Below, piece after piece: positions 31,618 to 40,922 of a stretch of 43,366 nt of DNA. The position numbers and the translations under genes are program-made. The notes under the pieces are model-generated. The model had not been told where the DNA came from and searched no databases. It worked only from the letters and a program-made list of their open reading frames with translations. The DNA is taken from the NCBI GenBank assembly GCA_018664115.1, contig JABJOX010000028.1:1-43366 (forward strand), in the 5' to 3' direction. This DNA comes from Candidatus Woesearchaeota archaeon. Lineage in GTDB: Archaea; Nanobdellota; Nanobdellia; Woesearchaeales; GW2011-AR9. Position 1 is the first letter of the stretch, and every line of letters starts with the position of its first letter.

Positions 31618-32103
31618 TTGAAAGTACAAAAAGAAGAGGAAATAGTAAAAGTAATCTCTCGGCTAGCTAATCTTCTCTCTGATGAAAACAAAAAAGCGCT
31701 TGCTAAAGAACTTGTTGGAGCTGTAAAAGAAGATAAAGTAAGTCTTCCAATTTCTATTTTTAAAACAAAATTGTCTGCTTTAGGTGCAATTGTTGTTTAT
31801 CTTAAAGATGTTCAGAAATTAAAAGTTAAAGAAATTGCATCGTTATTAAATAGAGAATTAAGCACGATTTATACCACCTATGAATTGGCTAAAACTAAGT
31901 TGAAGAAAGAGATTGATATCTCTGATGATTCCGTATTAGTTCCATTATCTATTTTTTCTAATCGTAAATATGCAGTTCTTGAATCTTTAGTATTTTATCT
32001 TAAAAATGAAAAGAAATTTTCTATGACTGAAATTAGTAAAATTCTGAATAAGAGTTATAGCACGATTAAAACTTCTAATAAGAGGTATAATGATAAGAAA
32101 TAA
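31618..32103 (+). CDS. Duplicated helix-turn-helix regulator (161 aa)
   Basis: Two homologous halves: VSLPISIFKTKLSALGAIVVYLKD with IASLLNRELSTIYTTYELAKTK (about 41-95), and VLVPLSIFSNRKYAVLESLVFYLKN with ISKILNKSYSTIKTSNKRYN (about 105-160). Each resembles a sigma-region-4-like HTH ending in S-T-I-(Y/K)-T recognition helices. No named family assigned. The start is TTG, 25-33 bases after a TATA box, so an unusual leaderless TTG start is likely. Its last 14 bases overlap the start of the 2385-residue gene, so both are one operon. A duplicated HTH fits binding of paired or phased sites such as the array upstream. Confidence 0.75.
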   Translation: MKVQKEEEIVKVISRLANLLSDENKKALAKELVGAVKEDKVSLPISIFKTKLSALGAIVVYLKDVQKLKVKEIASLLNRELSTIYTTYELAKTKLKKEIDISDDSVLVPLSIFSNRKYAVLESLVFYLKNEKKFSMTEISKILNKSYSTIKTSNKRYNDKK

Positions 32104-35100
32104 TAAAAAAGAGGGCTGGAAGAGGAAAGTTGAGAATATTAGTTCAGGTAATAAAGCGTTCTTAGTCTTATCGTTAGTTTTAGCTTTCTTTTTTATCTTC
32201 TCGTTAAGTTATGGTTATTTGAATGATTCTGACTTTGGCAATTATGAGACTAATTTAATTACTGGTGCGGCTATTGGAATACAAGATCCGATGGTTGTTG
32301 AGGAACCTGTGATTGAGGAACCTGTTATTGAAGATGTTGTTGAAGATGTTATAGAGGAGCAAGATTCAGGAATCATTATTGGGGAACAGGGATTAGGTCT
32401 TGCTGCTGTTGATACCTGTAATAGTTGTGCTGATTGTCAGACTAAAGCGGTTGATGGGGTTACTCTACAATTACTTAACAATATAACCAATCTTGCTGCT
32501 GATTGTATTAATCTTGCTGCTGGAAATTTAGTGATTGATTGTCAAGGATATAGTATTATCTCTGAGAATTCTTTTAGGGGGATCGATGTTAATTTTGGAA
32601 ATACAAATGTTACGGTCAACAATTGTAGTATTTATAATGCAGGTACTGGAGTATATGGAGACGCTCATAACGTTACAGTTGATAATTCTTCATTTTACCA
32701 TAATTCTGTTGGTATTGATATGAGAAGAACAGATCATAATGTGAGAAATAATTATTTTTATAACAATACTGAAGGAATTACTTTCAGTGCTGCTCATAAT
32801 GCCATTATTAGAAATAATAAAATTGTTGGGCTTCTTAATGATGAAGGGATTATTGGTTCTTCCGGTAATGATATTGTTATTGATGGGAATGATCTTTATA
32901 ATCATACTAATGGGATTCTGATTAGTTCTACTAGCTCTAAAACCAATTATGATATAATTAATAATTACATTTATAATTCTACTAATGATGGAATTTCATT
33001 AACTGAAGTTGAACCAAATTTATATTTTGCTAACAATACTATTAATTTATCTTTATCTGATTGTTTAGTGTATAATGGTGATAATAATAATGATAATCAA
33101 ACTTTTTTGAGTAATACATTTGTTAATTGTACTACTAGTTCTTTAGATATACAATTTTCAAGTGATTGCACCGATAATTATTATATTAACAATAGTATTG
33201 ATCCGACCGTTCAATTAAGATACGATCAAAATTGTCCTGTATACTTTATTAATAATTCGTTTAATAAAAGTTGGGTTGATGTTGTTGGCACTACTGGAAG
33301 AACAAATGCTAAATTCTTTGTGCAATGGTATTTAGACGTACATGTTCAGGATACTGCTGCTGCTGCTATTGCAAATGCTAATGTTTCTGTGTTTAATGTT
33401 ACTGGGGATTTGTTTAATATTAGTCAATCTGATGCGAATGGTAATGCTCCAAGATTAGTGGTTACAGAATTTTATCAGAATAATACTAATGTTAAGTTCT
33501 ATGAAACACCGCACAATATAACTGCTAATTTGACAGATTATATTATAAATTATACTTCTGTTAATTTTACTAACAATGAGAGTACTATACTGACGATTGT
33601 CTTGCCTTCTGGTGCGACTAGTTGTGGTGATACAATTACTGCTGATACTACATTAACTGCTGCTTTAAATGGTTGTACTGGTGATGGAATTACTATCGGT
33701 GCTTCAGACATTATTCTTGACTGTGCTAATTTTCAGATTGATGGAGATGGAGATGGTCCTGACTCTGGTGTTTTAAATAGCGGGATTTATAGTAATATTA
33801 CTGTTAAGAATTGTGTAATCAAGAATTTTGGTACTGCGATTGCTTTTTCACATAGTCATAATGTTACCATTTGGAATAATACCCTTGGTCATGTTAATTT
33901 TTCTACTGACACGGGTGGAGGAATTAATTTTGCTAATTGTACTCAAGCAAATATTTCTAATAATATTATTACTAATATCACTGCTGATGCTACAGCTAAT
34001 CCTTTTGGAATTACTTTTGCAGAATTTGTAGGGGATGCTCCTGCTGCTTTAACAGTTTCTAGTTCTGTAATATTTGGAAATAATATTTCTAGAATTTATG
34101 GGGAAGATAATGTCAATCCATTTGGTATAAATTTGGGTGATGCTAACTTTTTAAAAATAGATGGTTTAAAAGTTGATGGTAATGTTATTGAAAATATTAA
34201 TTGTACTTCCGCTGGTGGGGGCACTTCTTGTGAATCTAATGGTGGTATAGGAATTAGGATTAGTTCGGGTACTAATGTTAATATTACTAATAATAATGTT
34301 AGTTATACTGGAACTGCAATTTTACCTAATCAACCTAATTTACGGATTGTAAATAATTATTTTAGAAGTAGTACTTATGGTATTGGTGCATTCCAAGATA
34401 GTGCTAGTATTCGTTTTAATCATAGTTGGATTGAGAACAACACTTTTGATGGGTTAACACAAGGTGTTTATCTTCTTGGAAACAATCACAATAATACTTT
34501 TTTGAATAATAACTTTAGTAATATTTTACAATTTTCAATTTTAGATTTTACTGTGGGCATTACTAATAATAGTGTGATTTATAATAGTTCAATGGGTGAA
34601 ATTAAATGGGATAAATCTAATATTACTACTAATATCACTTTAGGGGTTAATTCATCTGATCTTTATATTGAAAATGGTACAATTGGTTTGATTAATGATA
34701 TTAATACATTTAAATTAAATGATACTGCTCAAATAACTTTTAGGGGATTAGCTTATCCTGTTACTCCACAACTATTGAAAGATAATGTTAGATGTGATGA
34801 TGGAAATACTTGTAATATTACTTATGATACTAGTAATGGAGTTTTAGTAGCTAATATTAGTAGTTTCAGTAATTATACCTTACAAGAGGGAACTCCTCCT
34901 TACTTTGACCCTACTCCAACAAATCAGACGGTCCAATATATTAGTGAGTTTAATTATGATGTTAATGGAACTGATGATACAGCTATAGGAAATTATTCGG
35001 TTAACGATACTGCCCAGTTTAGAATTAATGCTAGTGGTATGATTAGTAATGCTACTCATTTACATTATGGGTTTTATGGTTTAAATATATCTATTAATGA

Positions 35101-38100
35101 TACTTTTAACAATGTTAATAGTACAATAATTTTTATTAATGTAACTGATACTACTGTTCCATATTTTGACCCTACTCCTACAAATCAAACTGTCCAATAT
35201 TCATCTAATTTCTTTTATGACATAAATGGTTCTGATAATTATAATATCAGTAGTTACACTGTTAATGACACTATTCAATTTAAAATTAATAGTAGTGGTG
35301 GTTTGACTAATGTTAGTACTCTTCATTATGGTGTGATTCCAATTAATATTAGTGTTAATGATACTTTTAATAACACTAATAGTACGGTTATTTTCATTAA
35401 CATTACAGATACAACTGCTCCTAGTTTTAGTCCAACGCCAAGTGATCAAAGTGTTCAGGTTGATAATCAGTTCTTGTACGATGTAAATGCTACTGATAAT
35501 TATAACGTTAGTAGTTATACTGTTAATGATACGACTCAGTTCAGCATTAATATTAGCGGTACAATTCTTAACAACACCATTCTTGCTGTTGGGGCTTACA
35601 ATTTGAATATCAGTGTTAATGATACGTTCAATAATACTAAATCTAGTGCGATTGTTGTTACGATAACTGCTATCCCTGCTACACCTCCTGCTGATAGTGG
35701 TGGTTCTTCAAGGGGTTCAGATGCTACTGATTCTGCTCCTGCAACTCCTCCTGAACCTCCTGCACCCCCTTCACCTGCTGCTCCAGCACCAATAGATTCT
35801 GAAAAAGAAGTGCTTTCAGAGAGAGAAGTTCGAGCGATTGCTGATCATATTATTACAGATATTAGGGTTCCAAGATCTGAAATGGCTGCTACTAATCCGG
35901 AAGCTGCTACTGATTTCAGAGAGGGGCCAACTGCTGATAGGGGTGAAGTACAAAGAAATCCAATTTCGGATGTTGAGAAAGTATTAGTTAGAATTTATAA
36001 TCCTGGTGATAAAGATTTAGTGGTTAGTCCGAGAATTAAGAAGAAGATATATGAACTTAAAGATGGGGAGAGGGTTGAAGATATTTTACGTGATAGATTA
36101 CTTGATGAATTTAAAGATATTAATGAGGATGACCTTCGACAAAAAATTGAGGAACGTAAAGAAATAATTTCTTTGATTGAAAGGGAGAATGTTGATTTTA
36201 TTAGTGTCGGTAAAACTGCAAGTTTTTTTGCCGGTGAAGTGGGGATGTATTCTGGTGAACATACCGCTGGTGAATATTTGAGAAATTCATTAATCACCAA
36301 AGAGATTGTTGTTAGGCCAAAAGAAACTGTGGAAACAGAATTATTTTTGAGAAAAGGATTGTCATTAGATCCAAAAGATGTAGAAATTATTTTAGAATCA
36401 AGGGGCGTTTTATTGGAAGAGAAAACCATAGCACCAATTGATGAACGTTTGATTGGTACAGAGATAGATTTTGGTGAAGATGATAATATTATGGATGTTT
36501 ATGTATTAATACCTAAAGAGGTTTCTGAAACTCAGAGTAGAGGTAAGTATCATGTTGAGATTGATATTAATCAAATAGCTTGGAAACAAAGAGATCTTGA
36601 AAATATAATTGTTCCAAGACAAGTAAGTTCTTTTGTAGAATTTTATGGACCTTATGATGTTTTATCTGACAGGGGAGCTTTCTTGGCACAGGAAATAGTG
36701 TACAAGTTTGATCCTAGAAGTGATTATGTTATCAAAAGTAGAATCTACAAAGACGGAACACTTGTTTCAGAGCATGAATTTGAACGCCTTGCTATAGAGA
36801 AAGTTGCAAAAGATGAGTTTTATGATTCTCCTGCTTTAGTAGGTAGAGCATTTGGTACGGCAGTAAAATTGGTTCCATTCGGTTATCGGTCATATTGGTT
36901 TGGATTATTTGTATTGATTATATTAATTATGATTACTATTTATGCTGGATATAGATTACGTAAAATATATGGATTCAAAATTAAACGGAAAGGAGTATTC
37001 GATGATTTAGAAGAAGCAAAAACTGAATTGATTAAAAAGATTAAAGTCGTTCCTACGTTCAAAAGAGGAAAGATTGCTTCTCTAATCATTTTTAAACGTC
37101 GTTTGATTAAAGCGGCTTTAATAGTTTCTTATGGGCTAGCATATCCATTTGTTATTTTATATCGTGGATTTAGATTTGTTAAGAATTTAATTGTTCAACG
37201 GTTTAGAAAGTTGTTTAGACATTCTGCTAAGATGTCTGAAAAAGTAAGTGATGATTATGTTGAAGCTATACGTGATAATAATCGTTTCGTACGTAAAGAA
37301 GTACGTCGGTCTAAAAGAAGTTTGTTTAAGTTTGTCTTGGCTATTATTTCATCATTTGGTTTAGTTATGAAATGGGTTGAACATCAATTTGGAAAGTTGT
37401 TCAGACGTTCTGCTAAGATGTCTGCAAAAGTTAGTGAACAATCTTCTGAAGCTGTGCATGATAGTAATCGTTTTGTTCGTAAAGAAGTTCGTAGGACTGA
37501 AAGAAAACTGTTGAAGTTCTTGTTAGCTATTGGCTTATCTCTACGGGCAGCTAAGAATTGGATTAAGCGACAGTTCAGGAAATTGTTCAGACGTTCAGCT
37601 AAGATGTCTGCAAAAGTAAGTGAACAATCTTCTGAGGCTGTGCATGACAGTAATCGTTTTGTACGTAAAGAAGTACGGCGTACTGAGAAGAAATTGTTGA
37701 AGTTCTTGTTAGCTATTGGCTTGTCTCTACGGGCAGCTAAGAATTGGATTAAGCGACAGTTCAGGAAATTGTTCAGACGTTCTGCTAAGATGTCTGCAAA
37801 AGTAAGTGGAGGAATAAGTGAAACTTCCTCTGCTGTTGTAAAGAGAAGTAAGAATGCAAAGGAAGATGTTAGTGAAGCTTCGTCAATGGTTTTAAAAGAA
37901 AGCAAGAGATCTCTTTGGAAATTTATTAAGAATCTTATTACTGGAACATTATCTGTCTCTAAATCTGCTTTCAAATTTTTAACTAAATGGACTATTTATA
38001 CTCTCAAAGCATTAGTGGTCGGCTTAGCTGTAATAATAAAGGATACTTATCTATTAATTAGAAAAGCAACTATTTGGTCTGGCAAATATTTATTCTTGTT

Positions 38101-39247
38101 ATTGAAATCTGTATCTGTAGGTATTTGGATTGCATTAACTTCAATTGTGAGATTTATATTATTCTTAGTATCTTTTACTCTTCGAAATACTCGGAAATTT
38201 ATGGTCTGGTCTAGAAGCATGATTAGTATTGGTTCATCTAATTTCAAAACTTATCTTTGGAATCATAAATCTTGTCCTCACGTTAAAATTAAAGGGACAG
38301 GAATACCAGCAATTGTTGTTAGTCCACTGAAAAAGAAACCAATCGCTGAATGGAAACAGAGAAGAAAACTTCGTTTAATGGAAGAGATGGAACAGGTGGA
38401 TTTACGTATTAAAGATATTGATAAAGTTTCTTTTAAGAAAATGTTAAAGAAACCTGTAACAGTTGTTTCCAAAAAGAAAAAGATTTTGTTTATTGAAAAA
38501 TTAGCAATTAAAACTAAAACAAAACCAACCATTGTAGAAAAACCTAAAACGGATGTACTTTTAGGTAAGGAATTAAAATGGATTGATAGAAGTTTAACTA
38601 ATTTAGATAAAAAGAAAGTAACAAGAACTACTCGGGGTATTAAGAAATCAATTATAGAAGAACGAGTTGTAGATAATATTGCAGATAAAAAAGCAATTGA
38701 AGAAGTAGTTAAAATATCTAAGGAGTTAGAAGAAAAACATCAACTTGCTAGAAAGAATGAAAGTAAATTACAAAAAGAATTAGAAAAATTAAATCAAAAA
38801 ATATCTTCAATTGATCGTCCGGTTAAGAAATCAACTAGGAAAGTAAACGTTAAAAATATTGGATCTATTTTTAAATCAAAGCGTAGAGATATAATTGCTG
38901 AACAAAATGCGGTTCAGGAAGTTATTAAAGTATCTAAAGAGTTAGAAGAAAGACATCAACTTGCTAGAAAGAATGGAAGTAAGTTACAAAAAGAATTGGA
39001 AAAATTAGATATGAAGTTGTATAAATTAAATCATCCGGTGAAAAATGAGAAGAAGAGAAAAGTTTTGAATATTCCCAGAAAGTTATCTGTTAATAATACT
39101 ACTGTTTTAGCTGGCCGTAAAGCGGTTCGGGAAGTTAATAAAATATCTAAAGAGCTAGAGAAGAAACACCTGTTGGAAGAAATGAGGGGTTCTAAACTTA
39201 ATAAAGAATTGAAGAAAGTTGAAAAGATTATTAGTAAGCTAAGATAA
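32090..39247 (+). CDS. Giant membrane protein: two beta-helices, cadherin-like repeats, TM, repetitive cytosolic tail
   Basis: 2385 residues. Anchor helix about 24-43, LITGAAIG (56-63), acidic linker; first beta-helix about 95-400; Ig-like spacer about 410-500; second beta-helix about 510-800, close to that of the 1292-residue protein; three repeats opening with FDPTPTNQT or FSPTPSDQS (about 940-1200); a Pro/Ala linker; an alpha/beta region about 1240-1590; membrane helix about 1602-1622. Then a basic region with four 62-residue repeats (LFRRSAKMSAKVSEQSSEA) from about 1709, further hydrophobic helices about 1958-2035, and a coiled-coil end with three about 70-residue repeats (VVKISKELEEKHQLARKNESK). 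Cytoplasmic side of the C-terminal part is inferred from its basic charge. Possible surface adhesin anchored to an intracellular scaffold (inference). Confidence 0.85.
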   Translation: MIRNNKKEGWKRKVENISSGNKAFLVLSLVLAFFFIFSLSYGYLNDSDFGNYETNLITGAAIGIQDPMVVEEPVIEEPVIEDVVEDVIEEQDSGIIIGEQGLGLAAVDTCNSCADCQTKAVDGVTLQLLNNITNLAADCINLAAGNLVIDCQGYSIISENSFRGIDVNFGNTNVTVNNCSIYNAGTGVYGDAHNVTVDNSSFYHNSVGIDMRRTDHNVRNNYFYNNTEGITFSAAHNAIIRNNKIVGLLNDEGIIGSSGNDIVIDGNDLYNHTNGILISSTSSKTNYDIINNYIYNSTNDGISLTEVEPNLYFANNTINLSLSDCLVYNGDNNNDNQTFLSNTFVNCTTSSLDIQFSSDCTDNYYINNSIDPTVQLRYDQNCPVYFINNSFNKSWVDVVGTTGRTNAKFFVQWYLDVHVQDTAAAAIANANVSVFNVTGDLFNISQSDANGNAPRLVVTEFYQNNTNVKFYETPHNITANLTDYIINYTSVNFTNNESTILTIVLPSGATSCGDTITADTTLTAALNGCTGDGITIGASDIILDCANFQIDGDGDGPDSGVLNSGIYSNITVKNCVIKNFGTAIAFSHSHNVTIWNNTLGHVNFSTDTGGGINFANCTQANISNNIITNITADATANPFGITFAEFVGDAPAALTVSSSVIFGNNISRIYGEDNVNPFGINLGDANFLKIDGLKVDGNVIENINCTSAGGGTSCESNGGIGIRISSGTNVNITNNNVSYTGTAILPNQPNLRIVNNYFRSSTYGIGAFQDSASIRFNHSWIENNTFDGLTQGVYLLGNNHNNTFLNNNFSNILQFSILDFTVGITNNSVIYNSSMGEIKWDKSNITTNITLGVNSSDLYIENGTIGLINDINTFKLNDTAQITFRGLAYPVTPQLLKDNVRCDDGNTCNITYDTSNGVLVANISSFSNYTLQEGTPPYFDPTPTNQTVQYISEFNYDVNGTDDTAIGNYSVNDTAQFRINASGMISNATHLHYGFYGLNISINDTFNNVNSTIIFINVTDTTVPYFDPTPTNQTVQYSSNFFYDINGSDNYNISSYTVNDTIQFKINSSGGLTNVSTLHYGVIPINISVNDTFNNTNSTVIFINITDTTAPSFSPTPSDQSVQVDNQFLYDVNATDNYNVSSYTVNDTTQFSINISGTILNNTILAVGAYNLNISVNDTFNNTKSSAIVVTITAIPATPPADSGGSSRGSDATDSAPATPPEPPAPPSPAAPAPIDSEKEVLSEREVRAIADHIITDIRVPRSEMAATNPEAATDFREGPTADRGEVQRNPISDVEKVLVRIYNPGDKDLVVSPRIKKKIYELKDGERVEDILRDRLLDEFKDINEDDLRQKIEERKEIISLIERENVDFISVGKTASFFAGEVGMYSGEHTAGEYLRNSLITKEIVVRPKETVETELFLRKGLSLDPKDVEIILESRGVLLEEKTIAPIDERLIGTEIDFGEDDNIMDVYVLIPKEVSETQSRGKYHVEIDINQIAWKQRDLENIIVPRQVSSFVEFYGPYDVLSDRGAFLAQEIVYKFDPRSDYVIKSRIYKDGTLVSEHEFERLAIEKVAKDEFYDSPALVGRAFGTAVKLVPFGYRSYWFGLFVLIILIMITIYAGYRLRKIYGFKIKRKGVFDDLEEAKTELIKKIKVVPTFKRGKIASLIIFKRRLIKAALIVSYGLAYPFVILYRGFRFVKNLIVQRFRKLFRHSAKMSEKVSDDYVEAIRDNNRFVRKEVRRSKRSLFKFVLAIISSFGLVMKWVEHQFGKLFRRSAKMSAKVSEQSSEAVHDSNRFVRKEVRRTERKLLKFLLAIGLSLRAAKNWIKRQFRKLFRRSAKMSAKVSEQSSEAVHDSNRFVRKEVRRTEKKLLKFLLAIGLSLRAAKNWIKRQFRKLFRRSAKMSAKVSGGISETSSAVVKRSKNAKEDVSEASSMVLKESKRSLWKFIKNLITGTLSVSKSAFKFLTKWTIYTLKALVVGLAVIIKDTYLLIRKATIWSGKYLFLLLKSVSVGIWIALTSIVRFILFLVSFTLRNTRKFMVWSRSMISIGSSNFKTYLWNHKSCPHVKIKGTGIPAIVVSPLKKKPIAEWKQRRKLRLMEEMEQVDLRIKDIDKVSFKKMLKKPVTVVSKKKKILFIEKLAIKTKTKPTIVEKPKTDVLLGKELKWIDRSLTNLDKKKVTRTTRGIKKSIIEERVVDNIADKKAIEEVVKISKELEEKHQLARKNESKLQKELEKLNQKISSIDRPVKKSTRKVNVKNIGSIFKSKRRDIIAEQNAVQEVIKVSKELEERHQLARKNGSKLQKELEKLDMKLYKLNHPVKNEKKRKVLNIPRKLSVNNTTVLAGRKAVREVNKISKELEKKHLLEEMRGSKLNKELKKVEKIISKLR
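37215..37812 (+). repeat. Tandem 186-bp coding repeat (3.2 copies)
   Basis: Units begin at 37215 (diverged), 37401, 37587 and 37773 (partial), with exact 186-bp spacing (62 codons). Copies two and three are near identical as DNA, including synonymous sites, e.g. GTTCAGACGTTC and TGCTAAGATGTCTGC. This implies recent duplication or gene conversion. The 196-aa minus-strand ORF here is a shadow of the repeat. Confidence 0.9.
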
Positions 39248-39274
39248 TTAAAAAAATTAATTAATAGAAATAAT

Positions 39275-39790
39275 TTATTGGGCAATAACTTTACAAGTAC
39301 AAGGGAATTTTTTTGATGCTCGGGTTAATGCTTCTTTACCCACTTTAATATTCTCTTTATTTACTCTTAATTCAATTACTGTTTGGCCTTCTCTAACTCT
39401 GGCTGCACAACTAATGGATTTACCATAAGATTTCTTCATTCCTGTACTCATTCTGTCTGCACCTGCACCACTTGCTAAAGGATTTTCTCTTAAAACATGA
39501 AACGGATAAACTTTAATTCTTAAATGGTATTCTTTACCAAGAGTTTTTTCTAATAATCTGTTAGAAGTCATTCTGGCAGATTCTAAAGCGTTATGACGGA
39601 AATTCATACTTCTAGTGGAATTTAATTTAATTACTGTATCGTATTCTTTTCGAGGGTCACCCATATCAAACTTGATAACTTTCATGTGGGGAAATCCGCC
39701 TCTTACGTAGTTCTTTTTAGTATACTTACTAATTCTAGTGTAAGGTCTTTCTAACTTTTGGTACGCTTTGAATTTACGTAATTTTGCCAT
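39275..39790 (-). CDS. rpl10e: 50S ribosomal protein L10e (uL16 family)
   Basis: Large-subunit protein near the peptidyl-transferase and tRNA sites. The 171 residues open with MAKLRKFKAYQKLERPYTR, and show RGGFPHMKVIKFDMGDP, SARMTSNRLLEK, YHLRIKVYPFHVLREN, ADRMSTGMKKSYGK and a C-terminal TRASKKFPCTCKVI, all matching archaeal L10e. TATA-like CTTTTATAAAG (about 39812-39822) about 25-30 bases before the ATG shows it has its own leaderless promoter although it follows the rpl21e-rpoF-DUF655 set. Confidence 0.96.
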   Translation of the reverse strand: MAKLRKFKAYQKLERPYTRISKYTKKNYVRGGFPHMKVIKFDMGDPRKEYDTVIKLNSTRSMNFRHNALESARMTSNRLLEKTLGKEYHLRIKVYPFHVLRENPLASGAGADRMSTGMKKSYGKSISCAARVREGQTVIELRVNKENIKVGKEALTRASKKFPCTCKVIAQ

Positions 39791-39891
39791 TTTTGATTAG
39801 AAATAGGGGTGCTTTATAAAAGTTTCTAGAATGTCATAGATATTTTAGGAGTCATAGAAATTTAACTTTTTTAGAATGATTTATAGTGGAT

Positions 39892-40455
39892 TTATCCTAT
39901 AAAGAGCTTATATTTCTCTTTACCTTCTAATTCAGCAAGAATTCTTTTAATTACCATCCCTTTTGGATCAGGAATTAGTTTAACTCTGTTCTTTAAATCT
40001 TCAAAATTTTCAAACGGTTTACCCTTTCTAGCGTTAATTACTTCCCACATATGTTTTTTACCTAATCCTGGAAGTAGTTCTAATTGGTGCATTCGCATTG
40101 TTAAAGGTTGAGCTTTATTGAAAAATTCTATGAACCTTTCTTCATCTTTACTAATAACTGTTTCAATGACGTGAGGTAATTCTTTTCTAGCAGAATTAGT
40201 TAACTTGTCAATTGATATTCTGCCTTTAATGTGGTGGATATCATCTCTTTTACCTTCACCAATATAAACTTCTTGTTGTGGTTGTAAATGGATATCTTTT
40301 TTTGGAATCAATTCTAATAATGTTAAATGGTTAAGGCCAAGAGCTTGAGCTATAGAAGACTTCATTGTTCCTTGTTCCATAGGATAACCGTGTTCTAAAT
40401 ATTCCAAGATTATCGCATTCTCTTCTTTAACTTGTTGTTTATTGATTGGTTCCAT
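39892..40455 (-). CDS. DUF655 protein (archaeal OB-fold/HhH RNA- or DNA-binding)
   Basis: 187 residues. The N-terminal half looks like an OB-type beta barrel (LTLLELIPKKDIHLQPQQEVYIG, RISIDKLTNSARKELP), and the C-terminal part contains a helix-hairpin-helix (LELLPGLGKKHMWEVINARKGKPFENFEDL). DUF655 conventionally sits next to rpl21e and rpoF in archaea, as here. Function unknown; ribosome or translation association is assumed from the context. It is 64 bases downstream of rpoF. Confidence 0.88.
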   Translation of the reverse strand: MEPINKQQVKEENAIILEYLEHGYPMEQGTMKSSIAQALGLNHLTLLELIPKKDIHLQPQQEVYIGEGKRDDIHHIKGRISIDKLTNSARKELPHVIETVISKDEERFIEFFNKAQPLTMRMHQLELLPGLGKKHMWEVINARKGKPFENFEDLKNRVKLIPDPKGMVIKRILAELEGKEKYKLFIG

Positions 40456-40519
40456 TTTTTTTGTTCTATTTTAGAGATATATCTTAAGAGTTAATAAAAA
40501 TTGCGCTTTTTTAATAGAA

Positions 40520-40864
40520 TTAAGCAAATTCTTTAACTGTTTTAACAATTGCTTCTTGATCTTTTTTAGGCATACTTAATGGGTATGCGGTTAGAACTAC
40601 TTTTAATTCGTCTACTGTTTTCGGTAGGAAATCAACAATTTTGGCAATATGTTCTTCTTTTAACCTTGTTAAGTCTAAATCAGAAAGTTTTTTTTCTAAT
40701 TCTTCTTTTTGTTTTAAGTCTAGTTTAACAAAAGTTTCTAAATACTCTTTAGCTTTATTTGAAAGATAATTCAATTCTTTATCTCTTTTTTCTATTTCGT
40801 CTATTTTTACTTTAACATCTACTAAAGATAGAGATTTCTGTTCAATAAATTGTGGATTTGCCAT
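40520..40864 (-). CDS. rpoF: DNA-directed RNA polymerase subunit F (Rpo4/RPB4-like)
   Basis: Stalk subunit of archaeal RNA polymerase that pairs with Rpo7. The 114 residues show the family's helical layout: N-terminal tip strand MANPQFIEQKSLSLVDVK, a coiled segment DKELNYLSNKAKEYLETF, and the conserved HRDC-like end HIAKIVDFLPKTVDELKVVLTAYPLSMPKKDQEAIVKTVKEF. The gene order rpl21e-rpoF-DUF655 is standard in archaea. It is preceded by a hairpin and a short ORF within the 58-base gap to rpl21e. Confidence 0.93.
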   Translation of the reverse strand: MANPQFIEQKSLSLVDVKVKIDEIEKRDKELNYLSNKAKEYLETFVKLDLKQKEELEKKLSDLDLTRLKEEHIAKIVDFLPKTVDELKVVLTAYPLSMPKKDQEAIVKTVKEFA

Positions 40865-40881
40865 TTTATTTGTTTACCAAT

Positions 40882-40921
40882 AAAATGGTGCTCAAAAATG
40901 CACCATTTTTGTATGTGCCAT
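40882..40921 (-). promoter_or_regulatory. Hairpin and nine-codon ORF between rpl21e and rpoF
   Basis: AAAATGGTGC and GCACCATTTT form a perfect 10-bp stem around an 8-base loop (40882-40909). On the minus strand a nine-codon ORF (MAHTKMVHF, ATG at 40921, TGA at 40894-40892) runs into it. The 17 bases AAACAAATAAAATGGCA occur twice, at the start of this small ORF and at the start of rpoF. It could set the ratio of L21e to Rpo4 by attenuation or translation (inference). Confidence 0.4.
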
Positions 40922-40922
40922 T

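Noticed and set aside
37384-37974. 196-aa minus-strand ORF with internal repeats
   Set aside because: Shadow of the 186-bp tandem repeat in the giant protein gene; its repetition is inherited from the sense strand and it has no promoter.
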